A stretch of DNA of 64,000 nucleotides from Lachnospiraceae bacterium (lineage in GTDB: Bacteria; Bacillota; Clostridia; Lachnospirales; Lachnospiraceae), in assembly GCA_910576385.1 (NCBI GenBank), contig CAJTIR010000020.1, positions 1 to 64,000 of the forward strand, written 5' to 3'. The position numbers and the translations under genes were made by a program. Below, piece by piece: positions 16,742 through 26,100 of the stretch. Positions within the stretch are counted from its first letter, which is position 1; every line of letters starts with the position of its first letter. The notes under the pieces are model-generated. The model was not told the origin of the DNA, did no database searches, and saw nothing but the letters and a program-made list of their open reading frames with translations.

Positions 16742-16851
16742 ACAAATTATGAATTTGTAATTTTTTTGTAACTATTCAGAACCCTCATTAGAGGCGAATG
16801 ACAGCTTTGCTGGCATGTCTGTGGATTGGGGGTCTGAGTAGTTACATTTTT
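16742..16851 (+). terminator. Tandem terminator hairpins after hydF
   Basis: First a small stem, ACAAATT/AATTTGT (16742-16758), with a T-run to 16767. Then a long hairpin: GTAACTATTCAGAACCC (16768-16784) pairs with GGGTCTGAGTAGTTAC (16830-16845) and is followed by ATTTTTT. Its apical part contains GACAGCTTTGCTGGCATGTC. The GTAACTATT arm recurs in the hairpin at 29828-29856. Confidence 0.75.
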
Positions 16852-17026
16852 TAATCACATACATAGTTTTAATTTAGGAAACATATTCATGTGTTTGTTG
16901 TGTAGTATGGTAAAAATTTTGTTGACATTAACTATGATATTCCATATAATTGAATAAAGTGCATTATGCAAACGGCTCGAATCGACCTGTATTGAGTAAC
17001 ATATTCAATTAAATAGGAGTAGCTAA

Positions 17027-17395
17027 ATGAAACAAAAACTTTTTTGGATTTTGATTGTCTTACTTGCTTTCATTATAATAATTGTTCTTGTGGGCGTTAT
17101 GGTTTTTATTTATAGTGGTGACAAAACATCAAACACGGAACTCTCATTTGAAAATATAGAACTGACAGATACAAGTTTTACTGCACAATGCATATTTATT
17201 TCCAGTGGTAAGAGTTTTCGAAAATATGATTATACGATGGAAGGCGATACTTTATATCTCACAGTATATGGCGGGCTTGTAAACAGCAAATATCCGAATG
17301 GTAATTTTGAGATTGTTATTGAGGATCACCTAGAGAATATTACCAAAGTATGTTTGAATGGAACTGACGAGGTGACTGTTTTATATAAACGTTAG
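17027..17395 (+). CDS. Small membrane-anchored exported protein, unknown function
   Basis: 122 residues. An N-terminal hydrophobic helix (about residues 5-30, LLAFIIIIVLVGVMVFIY) is followed by about 90 residues of predicted beta-rich extracellular domain with no recognised motif. There is no lipobox. ATAGGAGTAGCTAA precedes the ATG. It stands alone between the hydF terminators and the region before the VanRS-like pair. Its base composition is A/T-richer than the flanking core genes, suggesting accessory DNA. Confidence 0.65.
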   Translation: MKQKLFWILIVLLAFIIIIVLVGVMVFIYSGDKTSNTELSFENIELTDTSFTAQCIFISSGKSFRKYDYTMEGDTLYLTVYGGLVNSKYPNGNFEIVIEDHLENITKVCLNGTDEVTVLYKR

Positions 17396-17487
17396 CTTGG
17401 ATTTATTCGCTCAGAGACGCACCGATTTTCTGTTTCAAGAGAGCTGTAAGAGATTTTGATGAAAAAACAGAGTAATAGTGTTCCATG

Positions 17488-17542
17488 TGAACAAAGAATA
17501 AAATCCCTCAACCGTATTGCAGTACAGTCGGGGGATTTTTTT
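17488..17542 (+). terminator. Second copy of the antisense-RNA hairpin (solo)
   Basis: The stretch ACAAAGAA...AATCCCTC...CCGTA...TACAGTCGGGGGATT matches 1048-1095 at nearly every position and ends in eight T (17535-17542), making a perfect Rho-independent terminator. The similarity continues into GGCAAAGCA. The toxin peptide gene present beside the first copy is absent here, and no good promoter is visible upstream. Probably the remnant of a second toxin-antitoxin locus, now perhaps serving as terminator for the gene at 17027. Confidence 0.6.
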
Positions 17543-17677
17543 TAGAACGGCAAAGCAAATCTATAATGTGGTTAAGGGATTGATGGATTCGGGAAGACAG
17601 TTCAAAAATGGGTTCTTGGAATCTTGAGATGGTTTACCAGAGTTTAGTCGTCAGTTAAATATTGAATGGAGGCAGCG

Positions 17678-18385
17678 ATGGCAGAACATATTCTGGTGGT
17701 TGAGGATGAACAGGAAGTGGCAGATTTACTGGAACTTTACTTAGAAAATGAGGGGTATCAGGTGTTTAAGTTTTATCAGGGCACAGAGGCCTTGCAGTGT
17801 GTGCAAAGGGAAGTTATTGATTTGGCGCTTTTGGATGTGATGCTGCCTGATATGGACGGATTTCAGATTTGCCGCCGGATTCGGGAAAATCACTATTTTC
17901 CAATTGTTATGCTGACTGCAAAAGTAGAAGATGTGGATAAGATCAATGGCCTGATGCTTGGAGCAGATGATTATATTACCAAACCATTTAATCCCTTGGA
18001 GGTGATTGCCAGGATTAAAACGCAGCTTCGCAGATATCACCATTACAATGAGATTGAGCGAAATGCACAGCCAAAGGAGGACAAGCAAGAGTTGGAAATC
18101 CGTGGATTGGTGATCAATCAGCGCACGCACAAGAGTAGTTTGTTTGGCAGGGAATTGGAATTGACGCCTCTGGAATTTTCAATTTTATGGTATCTCTGTG
18201 AACATCAGGGAGAGGTGGTGCCCTCAGAGGAGTTATTTGAGGCAGTCTGGAAGGAAAAATATCTCGACAACAATAACACCGTGATGGCGCATGTGGGGAG
18301 GATTCGAGAGAAAATGCAGGACTCTTACCGCAACCATAAATTTATTAAGACAGTCTGGGGTGTGGGTTATACTATTGAAAAGTAG
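17678..18385 (+). CDS. VanR-like OmpR-family response regulator
   Basis: 235 residues starting at the ATG at 17678, with GGAGG 5 nt upstream (an earlier ATG at 17666 overlaps that site). The receiver domain has the acidic pair (VVEDEQE), phosphoacceptor D53 in LLDVMLPD, TAK and KPFNP. The C-terminal winged helix has LELTPLEFSILWYLCEHQGE and the closing KTVWGVGYTIEK. The pairing with a VanS-like kinase 15 nt downstream and the sequence style suggest the VanRS branch. No vanHAX genes are present, so it is not a resistance cassette as such. Confidence 0.88.
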   Translation: MAEHILVVEDEQEVADLLELYLENEGYQVFKFYQGTEALQCVQREVIDLALLDVMLPDMDGFQICRRIRENHYFPIVMLTAKVEDVDKINGLMLGADDYITKPFNPLEVIARIKTQLRRYHHYNEIERNAQPKEDKQELEIRGLVINQRTHKSSLFGRELELTPLEFSILWYLCEHQGEVVPSEELFEAVWKEKYLDNNNTVMAHVGRIREKMQDSYRNHKFIKTVWGVGYTIEK

Positions 18386-18399
18386 AATTGAGGAAAACC

Positions 18400-19509
18400 A
18401 TGAATGACTATAAACAAATTAAATCTATCATCTTGGGACGATTTTTCCGAAAAATGACCGCCGCTGGTTTGGTATGTCTGGCAGTTTTGTTGGTTTGCCT
18501 TTTTGCGGGAAAGTTTTTTTTGAGCACTTTTACTTGGTATGGGACAGAGGGATTCTATCCGCTGCTGCACTGGATTTCTGACAATCAGCAATTGTTTGTG
18601 GCGGTTATGTTTATGGCTGGTCTTTTTGTGATCGGTATTATTTATTGGATTAAACTTCTGAATTATTTCCAGGATGTGATGAAGGCGATGGAAGAGCTGA
18701 CGACAGAGGAACATCTCATCCACCTGCGTCCTGAGCTGCGTGAAGTGGAACAGCATATGAATCAAGTACAATTTCAGATTCATCGCAGTGAACGGCTGGC
18801 AAAGGAAGCTGAGCAGCGCAAAAATGATTTGGTGGTATATCTCGCCCATGACCTGAAAACGCCGCTTACTTCGGTGATTGGTTATCTCACCTTGCTGCGG
18901 GAAGAAACACAAATTTCACCGGAGCTTCGAGAAAAATATTTATCCATTTCCCTGGAAAAAGCAGAGCGTCTGGAAGATTTAATCAATGAATTTTTTGAGA
19001 TAACCCGTTTTAACCTTACACATTTAGAGCTGGAGACTGTGACTGTGTCACTGAAGCGAATGCTGGAGCAGATTATTTATGAATTTTATCCGCTTTTCTC
19101 AGAAAAACAGATAGAATGTCAATTGCTGATCGAGCCCGAGGACATAAAAATTACTTGTGACACAGATAAGATGCAGCGAGTATTTGATAATCTTTTGCGC
19201 AATGCGTTACTCTATGGTTATCAGCAGAGTACCATACAAATCAGGGCGAAACAGTGGGAGAAATCTTTATTCATTCAGGTAGAGAATCATGGTGCTACCA
19301 TTCCACAGGAAAAGTTAGCGCGGATTTTTGAACAATTTTATCGTCTGGACACGGCCAGACAGAGCAAGACAGGAGGCGCAGGGCTGGGACTTGCCATTGC
19401 CAAAGAGATTGTGGAGCGCCACGGTGGAAAGATCAGTGCCAAAAGCCAAGAGGAGCGCACGATTTTTACCGTAGAACTTCCTATGAAAATCGAAAGTCAA
19501 TCTTCATAA
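18400..19509 (+). CDS. VanS-like sensor histidine kinase
   Basis: 369 residues from the ATG at 18400 (GAGGA 5 nt upstream; a TTG at 18388 is less likely). Two membrane helices (about 20-45 and 65-88) enclose a short extracellular loop, as in VanS. Then follow a dimerisation domain with phosphoacceptor H150 in YLAHDLKTPLTS and an ATPase domain with DNLLRNAL, GAGLGLAIAKEI and a G-rich lid. It should phosphorylate the regulator encoded upstream. The small sensor loop suggests detection of a membrane- or wall-related signal. The C39-like peptidase gene after it could be a target. Confidence 0.87.
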   Translation: MNDYKQIKSIILGRFFRKMTAAGLVCLAVLLVCLFAGKFFLSTFTWYGTEGFYPLLHWISDNQQLFVAVMFMAGLFVIGIIYWIKLLNYFQDVMKAMEELTTEEHLIHLRPELREVEQHMNQVQFQIHRSERLAKEAEQRKNDLVVYLAHDLKTPLTSVIGYLTLLREETQISPELREKYLSISLEKAERLEDLINEFFEITRFNLTHLELETVTVSLKRMLEQIIYEFYPLFSEKQIECQLLIEPEDIKITCDTDKMQRVFDNLLRNALLYGYQQSTIQIRAKQWEKSLFIQVENHGATIPQEKLARIFEQFYRLDTARQSKTGGAGLGLAIAKEIVERHGGKISAKSQEERTIFTVELPMKIESQSS

Positions 19510-19644
19510 AATCTTAAAAAATCCGCGAGAAAAAACGGAAACACTGTTTGAACTTTTTGTCTATACTGTAAGTAGAAAATATATCTTTCAGATACAGGTT
19601 ATTTTATGTATTTTACAAATCAGAAGACAGAAAGGAAAAGCGTT

Positions 19645-20550
19645 ATGAGATATCAAGATATTGCAGATTTGAAGATTTATCCAGATGAGAGACAAGGAAA
19701 AACGATTGAAATTATAGAAAGTTTTGGAAGTGATAGAAGTTATAGTACAACGGGCAGAGGCGGTAAAAGGATTACACAGAGAAAAAGGCGTGCTATAATG
19801 CGCACAAGGAGAAGGATCTTTTGTGCCGCTGTATTGGTGACAGCAGCAGTGTTCTTTGTGAACGGGAGGACGCTGCTGCCCACCATGTTTCAAATTGGCG
19901 CTGGCAGAGTGCAGAATTTTATGAGAACAGTACAGCGGGAGGACTATCCCCAGGAATTACTGGAAATGTTAGATCGCAATGAGGAAACTTATGATTATGT
20001 GACCAATTATCCCAATCGAGACCAATATATGGGGCAAAAGATCGATCTTTCTGGTGTATGCCAGCCAGGACAAACGCCATTGCTGATGCAGTGGGATCTG
20101 CGCTGGGGATATGACAGCTATGGAGATAGTATGGTGGGCGTTGCTGGCTGTGGGCCTACCTGTATGACAATGGCTTATCTATGTCTTACTGGAGATACTT
20201 CGATGGATCCGCGGAAGATGGCAGAATACGCGGCACAGAAAGGGTATCATTCTGAGGCTGGGACAGCTTGGAGCTTTTTTACAGAAGGAGCAGCAGAGCT
20301 GGGACTTTCCGGCAAAGAATTGCCTTTGAGTGAGACGGCGATGAAACGAACGATTGATCAGGGGGGCGTGATTGTCTGCAGTATGCGTCCAGGAGATTTT
20401 ACTACCACAGGACATTTTATTCTGCTTAGGGGCTATGATGACAAAGGTTTTTTTGTCAATGATCCCAACAGCAGGAAGAACAGTGAAAAGCAATGGGACT
20501 TTGAGACTTTAAGTGGTCAGATTAAGTGCCTATGGGAGATTACAAAATGA
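19645..20550 (+). CDS. Membrane-anchored C39-like cysteine peptidase
   Basis: 301 residues from the ATG at 19645 (AAAGGA 8 nt upstream). The cytoplasmic N-terminus is basic (GGKRITQRKRR), followed by one membrane helix (FCAAVLVTAAVFFV, near residue 60) and an extracellular peptidase domain. Catalytic features of the C39_2 family are readable: C169 in VAGCGPTC with Gln/Trp-rich QWDLRWG upstream, H257 in TTTGHFILL, and NDPNS. Such proteins cleave peptides outside the cell. Position directly after a VanRS-like pair suggests a role in cell-wall peptide processing, which is inference. It overlaps the next gene by four bases. Confidence 0.83.
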   Translation: MRYQDIADLKIYPDERQGKTIEIIESFGSDRSYSTTGRGGKRITQRKRRAIMRTRRRIFCAAVLVTAAVFFVNGRTLLPTMFQIGAGRVQNFMRTVQREDYPQELLEMLDRNEETYDYVTNYPNRDQYMGQKIDLSGVCQPGQTPLLMQWDLRWGYDSYGDSMVGVAGCGPTCMTMAYLCLTGDTSMDPRKMAEYAAQKGYHSEAGTAWSFFTEGAAELGLSGKELPLSETAMKRTIDQGGVIVCSMRPGDFTTTGHFILLRGYDDKGFFVNDPNSRKNSEKQWDFETLSGQIKCLWEITK

Positions 20551-21185
20551 GATACAAAGGATTGATTTTTGATTTTGACTATACATTGGGGGATTCCACA
20601 GAGGGGATTGTGGCCAGCGTCAATTATGCCTTGGAGAAATTGGGATATGCTGCGGCAGAACGTGAGGCTGTGCGTAAGACAATAGGACTGCATTTGGAAG
20701 AGACCTATCGTGTCTTAGTGCCAGAAGAAAAAGAGGCAGAAGCGTCAGAGTTTGCTCTTCTGTTTCGCAAGAAGGCAGATCAGGTGATGACAGAGCAAAC
20801 ACAGTTTTTTCCAGGAGTATTATCTCTTCTTGAAAAGTGGAAGAGTCAGGGAATGAAGCTGGCAATTGTTACGACCAAGTATCATTATCGAATAGACGCT
20901 ATTTTAAAAAAGTATCAGGCCAATCACTTGATTGATGTGATTGTGGGTGGGGAAGATGTCAGGCAGCCCAAGCCAGATCCGCAAGGAATTTTTCAGGTGC
21001 TGCAAATCTGGGATATGTCTAAGGAAGAGGTGTTGTATATGGGAGATAGTGTGGTGGATGCCAAGACAGCGCAGGCGGCCGGTGTGGATTTTGCAGGAGT
21101 GACGACAGGAGCCACCGTGAAAGCAGATCTGGAAGCTTATCCCAATGTGGGTGTGTTTGCAGGGCTTGAGGAACTTAAGATCTAA
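20547..21185 (+). CDS. HAD-superfamily phosphatase (phosphoglycolate phosphatase-like)
   Basis: 212 residues, start ATG at 20547 overlapping the stop of the peptidase gene (ATGA), so translationally coupled. HAD motifs: I, DFDYTLGDST (nucleophile Asp and acid Asp); II, TTKY; III, the Lys in QPKPDP; IV, GDSVVDAKTA. The cap is the small helical type of the Gph/PgmB subgroup. Substrate cannot be read from sequence. It ends at a strong terminator shared with pyrG on the other strand. Confidence 0.87.
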   Translation: MRYKGLIFDFDYTLGDSTEGIVASVNYALEKLGYAAAEREAVRKTIGLHLEETYRVLVPEEKEAEASEFALLFRKKADQVMTEQTQFFPGVLSLLEKWKSQGMKLAIVTTKYHYRIDAILKKYQANHLIDVIVGGEDVRQPKPDPQGIFQVLQIWDMSKEEVLYMGDSVVDAKTAQAAGVDFAGVTTGATVKADLEAYPNVGVFAGLEELKI

Positions 21186-21230
21186 GAATGACCTAGAGTC
21201 TGGCATCATCTCCACCTGATACCAGAAAAG

Positions 21231-21312
21231 TGCCAGCAGAGTTATTTGTCCATAAATTTGTATAGAAAAATGCCAGCAGAGTTACTTAGTTATAACTCTG
21301 CTGGCATTTTTT
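21231..21312. terminator. Bidirectional terminator with duplicated arm
   Basis: TGCCAGCAGAGTTA (21271-21284) pairs with TAACTCTGCTGGCA (21293-21306), with T6 after it on the + strand and T5 on the - strand, so it can end both the HAD gene and pyrG. The same 14-base arm occurs a second time 40 nt upstream (21231-21244), followed by the similar TTTGT and TATAGAAAAA spacer, as if the left arm had been duplicated. Confidence 0.8.
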
Positions 21313-22915
21313 ATTTGCGTGTCTTTAAGGCCGCTTCTACAAATCCTTTAAACAGAGGATGCGGCCGGTTTGGTCTGGACTTCAATTCTGGGTGTGCTTG
21401 TGTGGCCACAAACCAGGGATGATCAGATATTTCCACCATTTCTACAATTCTGCCGTCTGGGGATAAGCCGCACAGTTTCATACCGCGTTCCGTAAGTACA
21501 GAACGGTAATCATTGTTGACTTCATAGCGATGGCGGTGTCTCTCGTGGATAGTCTCCTCTCCATAGACCTGAAAGGCTTTGGAGGTCTTGTCCAATACAC
21601 AGGGATAAGAGCCAAGGCGCAGCGTTCCGCCAATATCTTCCACGCCGTTTTGATCTGGCATCAAAGCAATGACTGGGTGTGTGGTATTCGGATCTAGCTC
21701 AATACTGTGAGCGTCATGAAAATTGCATACATGTCTTGCATATTCGATGATAGACACCTGCATACCCAAGCAAAGCCCAAGATAGGGGATTTTTTGCTCC
21801 CGTGCATATTGGGCGGCAATAATCATGCCCTCCACACCACGGTCGCCAAAGCCGCCAGGAACCAAGATACCCTGAACATCTCCAAGCAGTTCTGCTACAT
21901 TGTCGTTGTTTAATAATTCCGAGTCTACCCACTTAATATTGACAGTAGCGCGTTCTGCAATTCCGCCGTGTTTTAAAGCTTCCACAACAGAAATATAAGC
22001 ATCGTGTAGCGCGGTATATTTTCCTACTAAGGCAATTTCAACCTCTTTGTCAGGATGACGCAAAGCGTCTACCATATCCTCCCAGTCGGTTAAATCGGGC
22101 TGAGGACATTCCAGATGGAGACATTCACAGGCCACCTGTGCCAAATTCTCTTTTTCCATAGCAAGCGGCGCTTCATAGAGATATTCTACATCGAGATTTT
22201 GTAGAACACGGCTGCACGGCACGTTACAGAATAAGGAAATTTTGTCTTTGATTCCCTGGTCTAAGGGATGTTCCGAACGGCAAACAATAATATCGGGCTG
22301 GATTCCCATGCCCTGTAACTCTTTTACACTTGCCTGGGTGGGCTTGGTCTTCATTTCTCCAGAAGCGCTGATATAAGGAATTAAAGTGACATGAATTAGA
22401 ATCGCATTTTCATGTCCGATTTCATGCTGAAATTGCCGGATGGATTCTAAGAATGGCTGACTTTCCATATCGCCTACCGTTCCACCTACTTCAATAATGG
22501 CAATATGAGTGTCTTTGGTAGAAAAGTTGCGATAAAAACGGCTTTTGATCTCATTGGTGATATGAGGAATTACCTGGACAGTTCCGCCGCCATAGTCCCC
22601 CCGGCGTTCTTTCTGCAATACAGACCAATATACTTTGCCAGTGGTGACATTAGAATTTTTTCCTAGATTTTCATCAATAAAACGTTCGTAATGTCCAAGA
22701 TCCAGATCCGTTTCAGCACCATCATCCGTGACAAAAACCTCTCCATGTTGGATTGGGTTCATGGTTCCAGGGTCAATGTTGATATAGGGATCAAATTTCT
22801 GCATGGTAACTTTGTATCCGCGGGCTTTCAGCAGGCGGCCCAGGGAAGCTGCTGTGATCCCCTTTCCAAGTCCAGAAACAACACCACCAGTGACAAAGAC
22901 GTATTTTACGGGCAT
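21311..22915 (-). CDS. pyrG: CTP synthase
   Basis: 534 residues, the usual length. The N-terminal synthetase domain begins with [20 protein letters not shown]; the C-terminal glutamine amidotransferase domain has the Cys nucleophile in LGLCLGMQ and the closing His/Glu in THPELKSRP. It makes CTP from UTP, ATP and glutamine. AGAAGGAGGAGCT precedes the ATG on the - strand. A TATAAT lies about 55 nt upstream, but I see no GGGCTC-type initial transcribed sequence or attenuator like that of Bacillus subtilis pyrG. It is transcribed divergently from ftsH. Confidence 0.97.
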   Translation of the reverse strand: MPVKYVFVTGGVVSGLGKGITAASLGRLLKARGYKVTMQKFDPYINIDPGTMNPIQHGEVFVTDDGAETDLDLGHYERFIDENLGKNSNVTTGKVYWSVLQKERRGDYGGGTVQVIPHITNEIKSRFYRNFSTKDTHIAIIEVGGTVGDMESQPFLESIRQFQHEIGHENAILIHVTLIPYISASGEMKTKPTQASVKELQGMGIQPDIIVCRSEHPLDQGIKDKISLFCNVPCSRVLQNLDVEYLYEAPLAMEKENLAQVACECLHLECPQPDLTDWEDMVDALRHPDKEVEIALVGKYTALHDAYISVVEALKHGGIAERATVNIKWVDSELLNNDNVAELLGDVQGILVPGGFGDRGVEGMIIAAQYAREQKIPYLGLCLGMQVSIIEYARHVCNFHDAHSIELDPNTTHPVIALMPDQNGVEDIGGTLRLGSYPCVLDKTSKAFQVYGEETIHERHRHRYEVNNDYRSVLTERGMKLCGLSPDGRIVEMVEISDHPWFVATQAHPELKSRPNRPHPLFKGFVEAALKTRK

Positions 22916-23055
22916 AGGTAGCTCCTCCTTCTAAGTGTATCAAATTTTAATAATAATTAATATATTATACAACCTGTACCAAAAGAAATCCAGGATTTTT
23001 GCAAAAAAGTTTAGAAAATCTTTAGAAATTAGTACAAAAGTTTAGGAAGAATATA

Positions 23056-23084
23056 TTGATTTTCAAAGGGAATAAACATATAAT
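23056..23084 (+). promoter_or_regulatory. Promoter of ftsH
   Basis: TTGATT (23056-23061), 17 nt, TATAAT (23079-23084), 47 nt before the ftsH start. The -35 matches 4 of 6 and the -10 all 6 positions of the consensus. Confidence 0.7.
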
Positions 23085-23131
23085 AAAGTAGTATCGCGAA
23101 ATAGACAGTTGCGGTATTCAGGAGGAAATCA

Positions 23132-26100
23132 ATGGAGAACAAAGGAAATAACAATAACGGCAATAAAAATAATGGTAATAACCGCAATGGCATGACGATA
23201 ATGTTGTTTATTCTTGCCGCGCTGATGGTGCTGTTTTTTACAAGTCTTTTAAACAGTTGTGCTAAAAGCGTTACCAATAAGGAGATCAGCTATTCTGAGT
23301 TTATCAACCTGGTGGAAAGTGATAAAGTTGAGAAGGTAAAATTTACCTCTAATAAGATTGAGATTACACCAAAGGATGATAATAAATTATATCGGGTTAC
23401 TTACTATACAGCGGAACTTCGTGATGATGAACTGCTTCCGTTACTAAGAGAACATAATGTAAAGTTTGGCGGAACCGTGGAGGATGTGTATTCAACTATT
23501 TTATGGAACCTGCTCAGTTATATACTGCCATTGGTGTTGGTATGGGTTTTGCTGTATTTTTTGATCTTTCGCAAGATGGGCGGCGGAGGAGTCATGGGTG
23601 TCGGCAAAACCACAGCCAAGGTCTATGTGGAGAAGTCTACTGGCGTTACCTTTAAGGATGTTGCAGGGCAGGATGAGGCCAAAGAATCCTTGCAGGAAGT
23701 AGTTGATTTTCTGCATAATCCAAAAAAATATACAGATATTGGAGCAAAATTGCCCAAAGGCGCGCTGCTTGTGGGACCTCCAGGAACTGGTAAGACATTG
23801 CTGGCCAAAGCAGTTGCCGGTGAAGCAAAGGTGCCGTTCTTTTCGCTGGCGGGTTCTGATTTTGTAGAAATGTTTGTCGGCGTAGGCGCCTCCCGTGTAC
23901 GTGATTTGTTTAAAGAGGCACAAAAACAAGCGCCTTGTATCATTTTTATCGATGAGATTGACGCGATTGGCAAAAGCCGTGATACCAGATATGGCGGAAA
24001 TGACGAGCGTGAGCAGACGTTAAATCAGTTGTTGGCAGAGATGGATGGTTTTGATACTTCTAAGGGATTGTTGATTTTAGCGGCTACCAATCGTCCAGAG
24101 GTGCTGGATAAAGCATTGCTGCGTCCAGGGCGCTTTGACCGCAGAATTATTGTAGACAAGCCAGACTTAAAGGGGCGTGTGGAGACTCTGAAAGTTCATG
24201 CCAAAAGTGTTCTTATGGATGAGACTGTAGATCTGGATGCCATTGCACTGGCAACATCTGGCGCAGTAGGTTCCGATCTTGCCAATATGATCAATGAGGC
24301 AGCCATCAATGCAGTCAAGCATGGCAGAAGATATGTCAATCAGGGGGATCTCTTTGAATCGGTGGAGGTAGTGATTGCCGGAAAAGAGAAAAAAGACCGC
24401 ATTATGGGACCGAAAGAAAAGAAGATGGTGGCATACCATGAAGTAGGCCATGCATTGGTGACAGCGCTGCAAAAGGATGCAGAACCAGTGCAGAAGATTA
24501 CGATTGTGCCCAGAACGATGGGAGCATTGGGTTATACCATGCAGGTTCCAGAAGAAGAAAAGTTTTTGATGACAAAAAATGAATTGGTGGCGCATTTGGT
24601 TACTTATATGGGTGGTCGTGCCGCTGAGGAGATTGTATTTGATTCTGTGACTACTGGAGCTTCAAATGATATTGAGCAGGCCACGAAAATGGCGCGGGCT
24701 ATGGTGACGCAATATGGTATGTCTGAGAAATTTGGACTGATGGGGCTTGTCACGGTAGAAAATAAATATCTGGATGGCAGAGCCAGTCTAAATTGTGGTG
24801 AGGAGACAGCAGCCCAGATTGACCAGGAAGTAATGAAAATATTGAAAGAGAGTTATGATGAGGCAGTACGTCTGCTTCAAGAGAATAGAAGTATTCTGGA
24901 TGAGATCTCACAATATTTATATGAACATGAGACAATTACTGGTAAGGAATTTATGAAAATTTTCCGCAAGCTCAAAGGCCTTCCAGAACCGGAGGAAAAG
25001 ACTGGGGCACAGAAGGCAGCAGAGAGATTCAAGGTGGAAGAAACTTATGTGAACAGCACATACAAAGAACAAAGAGATCACAATAATTACAAGGAAGAGA
25101 AAGGCGGCAGTACCACTAGAAAAGAGAGTGGCAGCAGTCAGAAAGAAGAACATTTTTTGGCTGAGGCCAAGCCTTTACCGTTAGCCCAGCCAGAACAAAT
25201 TCCAGCAGGGATCACTATTTTGGAGGATTCCCAGCCGCAGGAGACTTCGGTACAATTAAAACCGCAGGAACCGCCAGCAGGACTTACGGTTTTAGAAGAA
25301 TCCTGGACAGAGGAAGAGACAATGAATATGCCTGTCTTGGAGGAGAATGTAAATTTTCGAGTACCAAAATTTTTGCAAAGGCAGCTTTGGGATGTTACGA
25401 CAGAGGAGGAGACAGCGTCTGAGGAGCCAAAAGATAAAATTGATATAGATCCTTCCCAAGAAGAGCAGGTTTTTAAAAAAGAGGAAGAGAGTGTTGAGGA
25501 GGAATTGCCACAGGAGAGCAAGTCAAACTTGAATGATCAACCGTCTCAGCAGATAGAGGAGAAACCAGAATTAGTACAAGAGATGATAACAGAGGAACTG
25601 GGCATAGAACAAACGTCAGTGGCAGAGGAAGATATCACCCATCCGTTAATTTTAGAGAGAGAGAATGAATTAGCTGCAGAGAATTTTTTAGCGAAAGTTG
25701 AGCCAGTCACTGAGCATTTGTCTGAAGAACCAGAAGAACCCAAGACAGAGCAGGAGGAAGAACCCGGCAAGTCTGAGGTTTTTCGGGAAGAATCCGATTC
25801 TATGTCGGCGGATGACTTAGAGAAAGCGGAGCCAGTTAGTGAGACTTTGCCAGAACAACTAGAAGAGCCAAAGGAAAAGCATGAGGAGATAACAGAAGAG
25901 CTGACCGATCATCCAGTGATTTCTAGGGAAGAAGCGAAAAAAAAGTCACATTCTCCCAAAATCAGGATTGTTCGGGCAGAGCCGCGAAAAGCTGTTCAGA
26001 GAAATGTCAGAGGGGAAAATGTCCCAAAGTCAGAAGCACAGAAGGTAACTCAAGCGAAGAGCAGAAAGAAAACGATAGTAAAGATAGAACCCCCAAAAGC

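Noticed and set aside
17666-19509. Vancomycin resistance cassette
   Set aside because: The two-component pair is VanRS-like, but no vanH, vanA/B or vanX gene is present in the window.
19510-19644. VanR binding sites before the C39-like peptidase gene
   Set aside because: Only a TATACT-like box is visible; no repeated motif could be supported by eye.
22916-23055. GGG-type reiterative-transcription attenuator before pyrG
   Set aside because: No GGGCT start sequence or terminator hairpin is found in the short leader.
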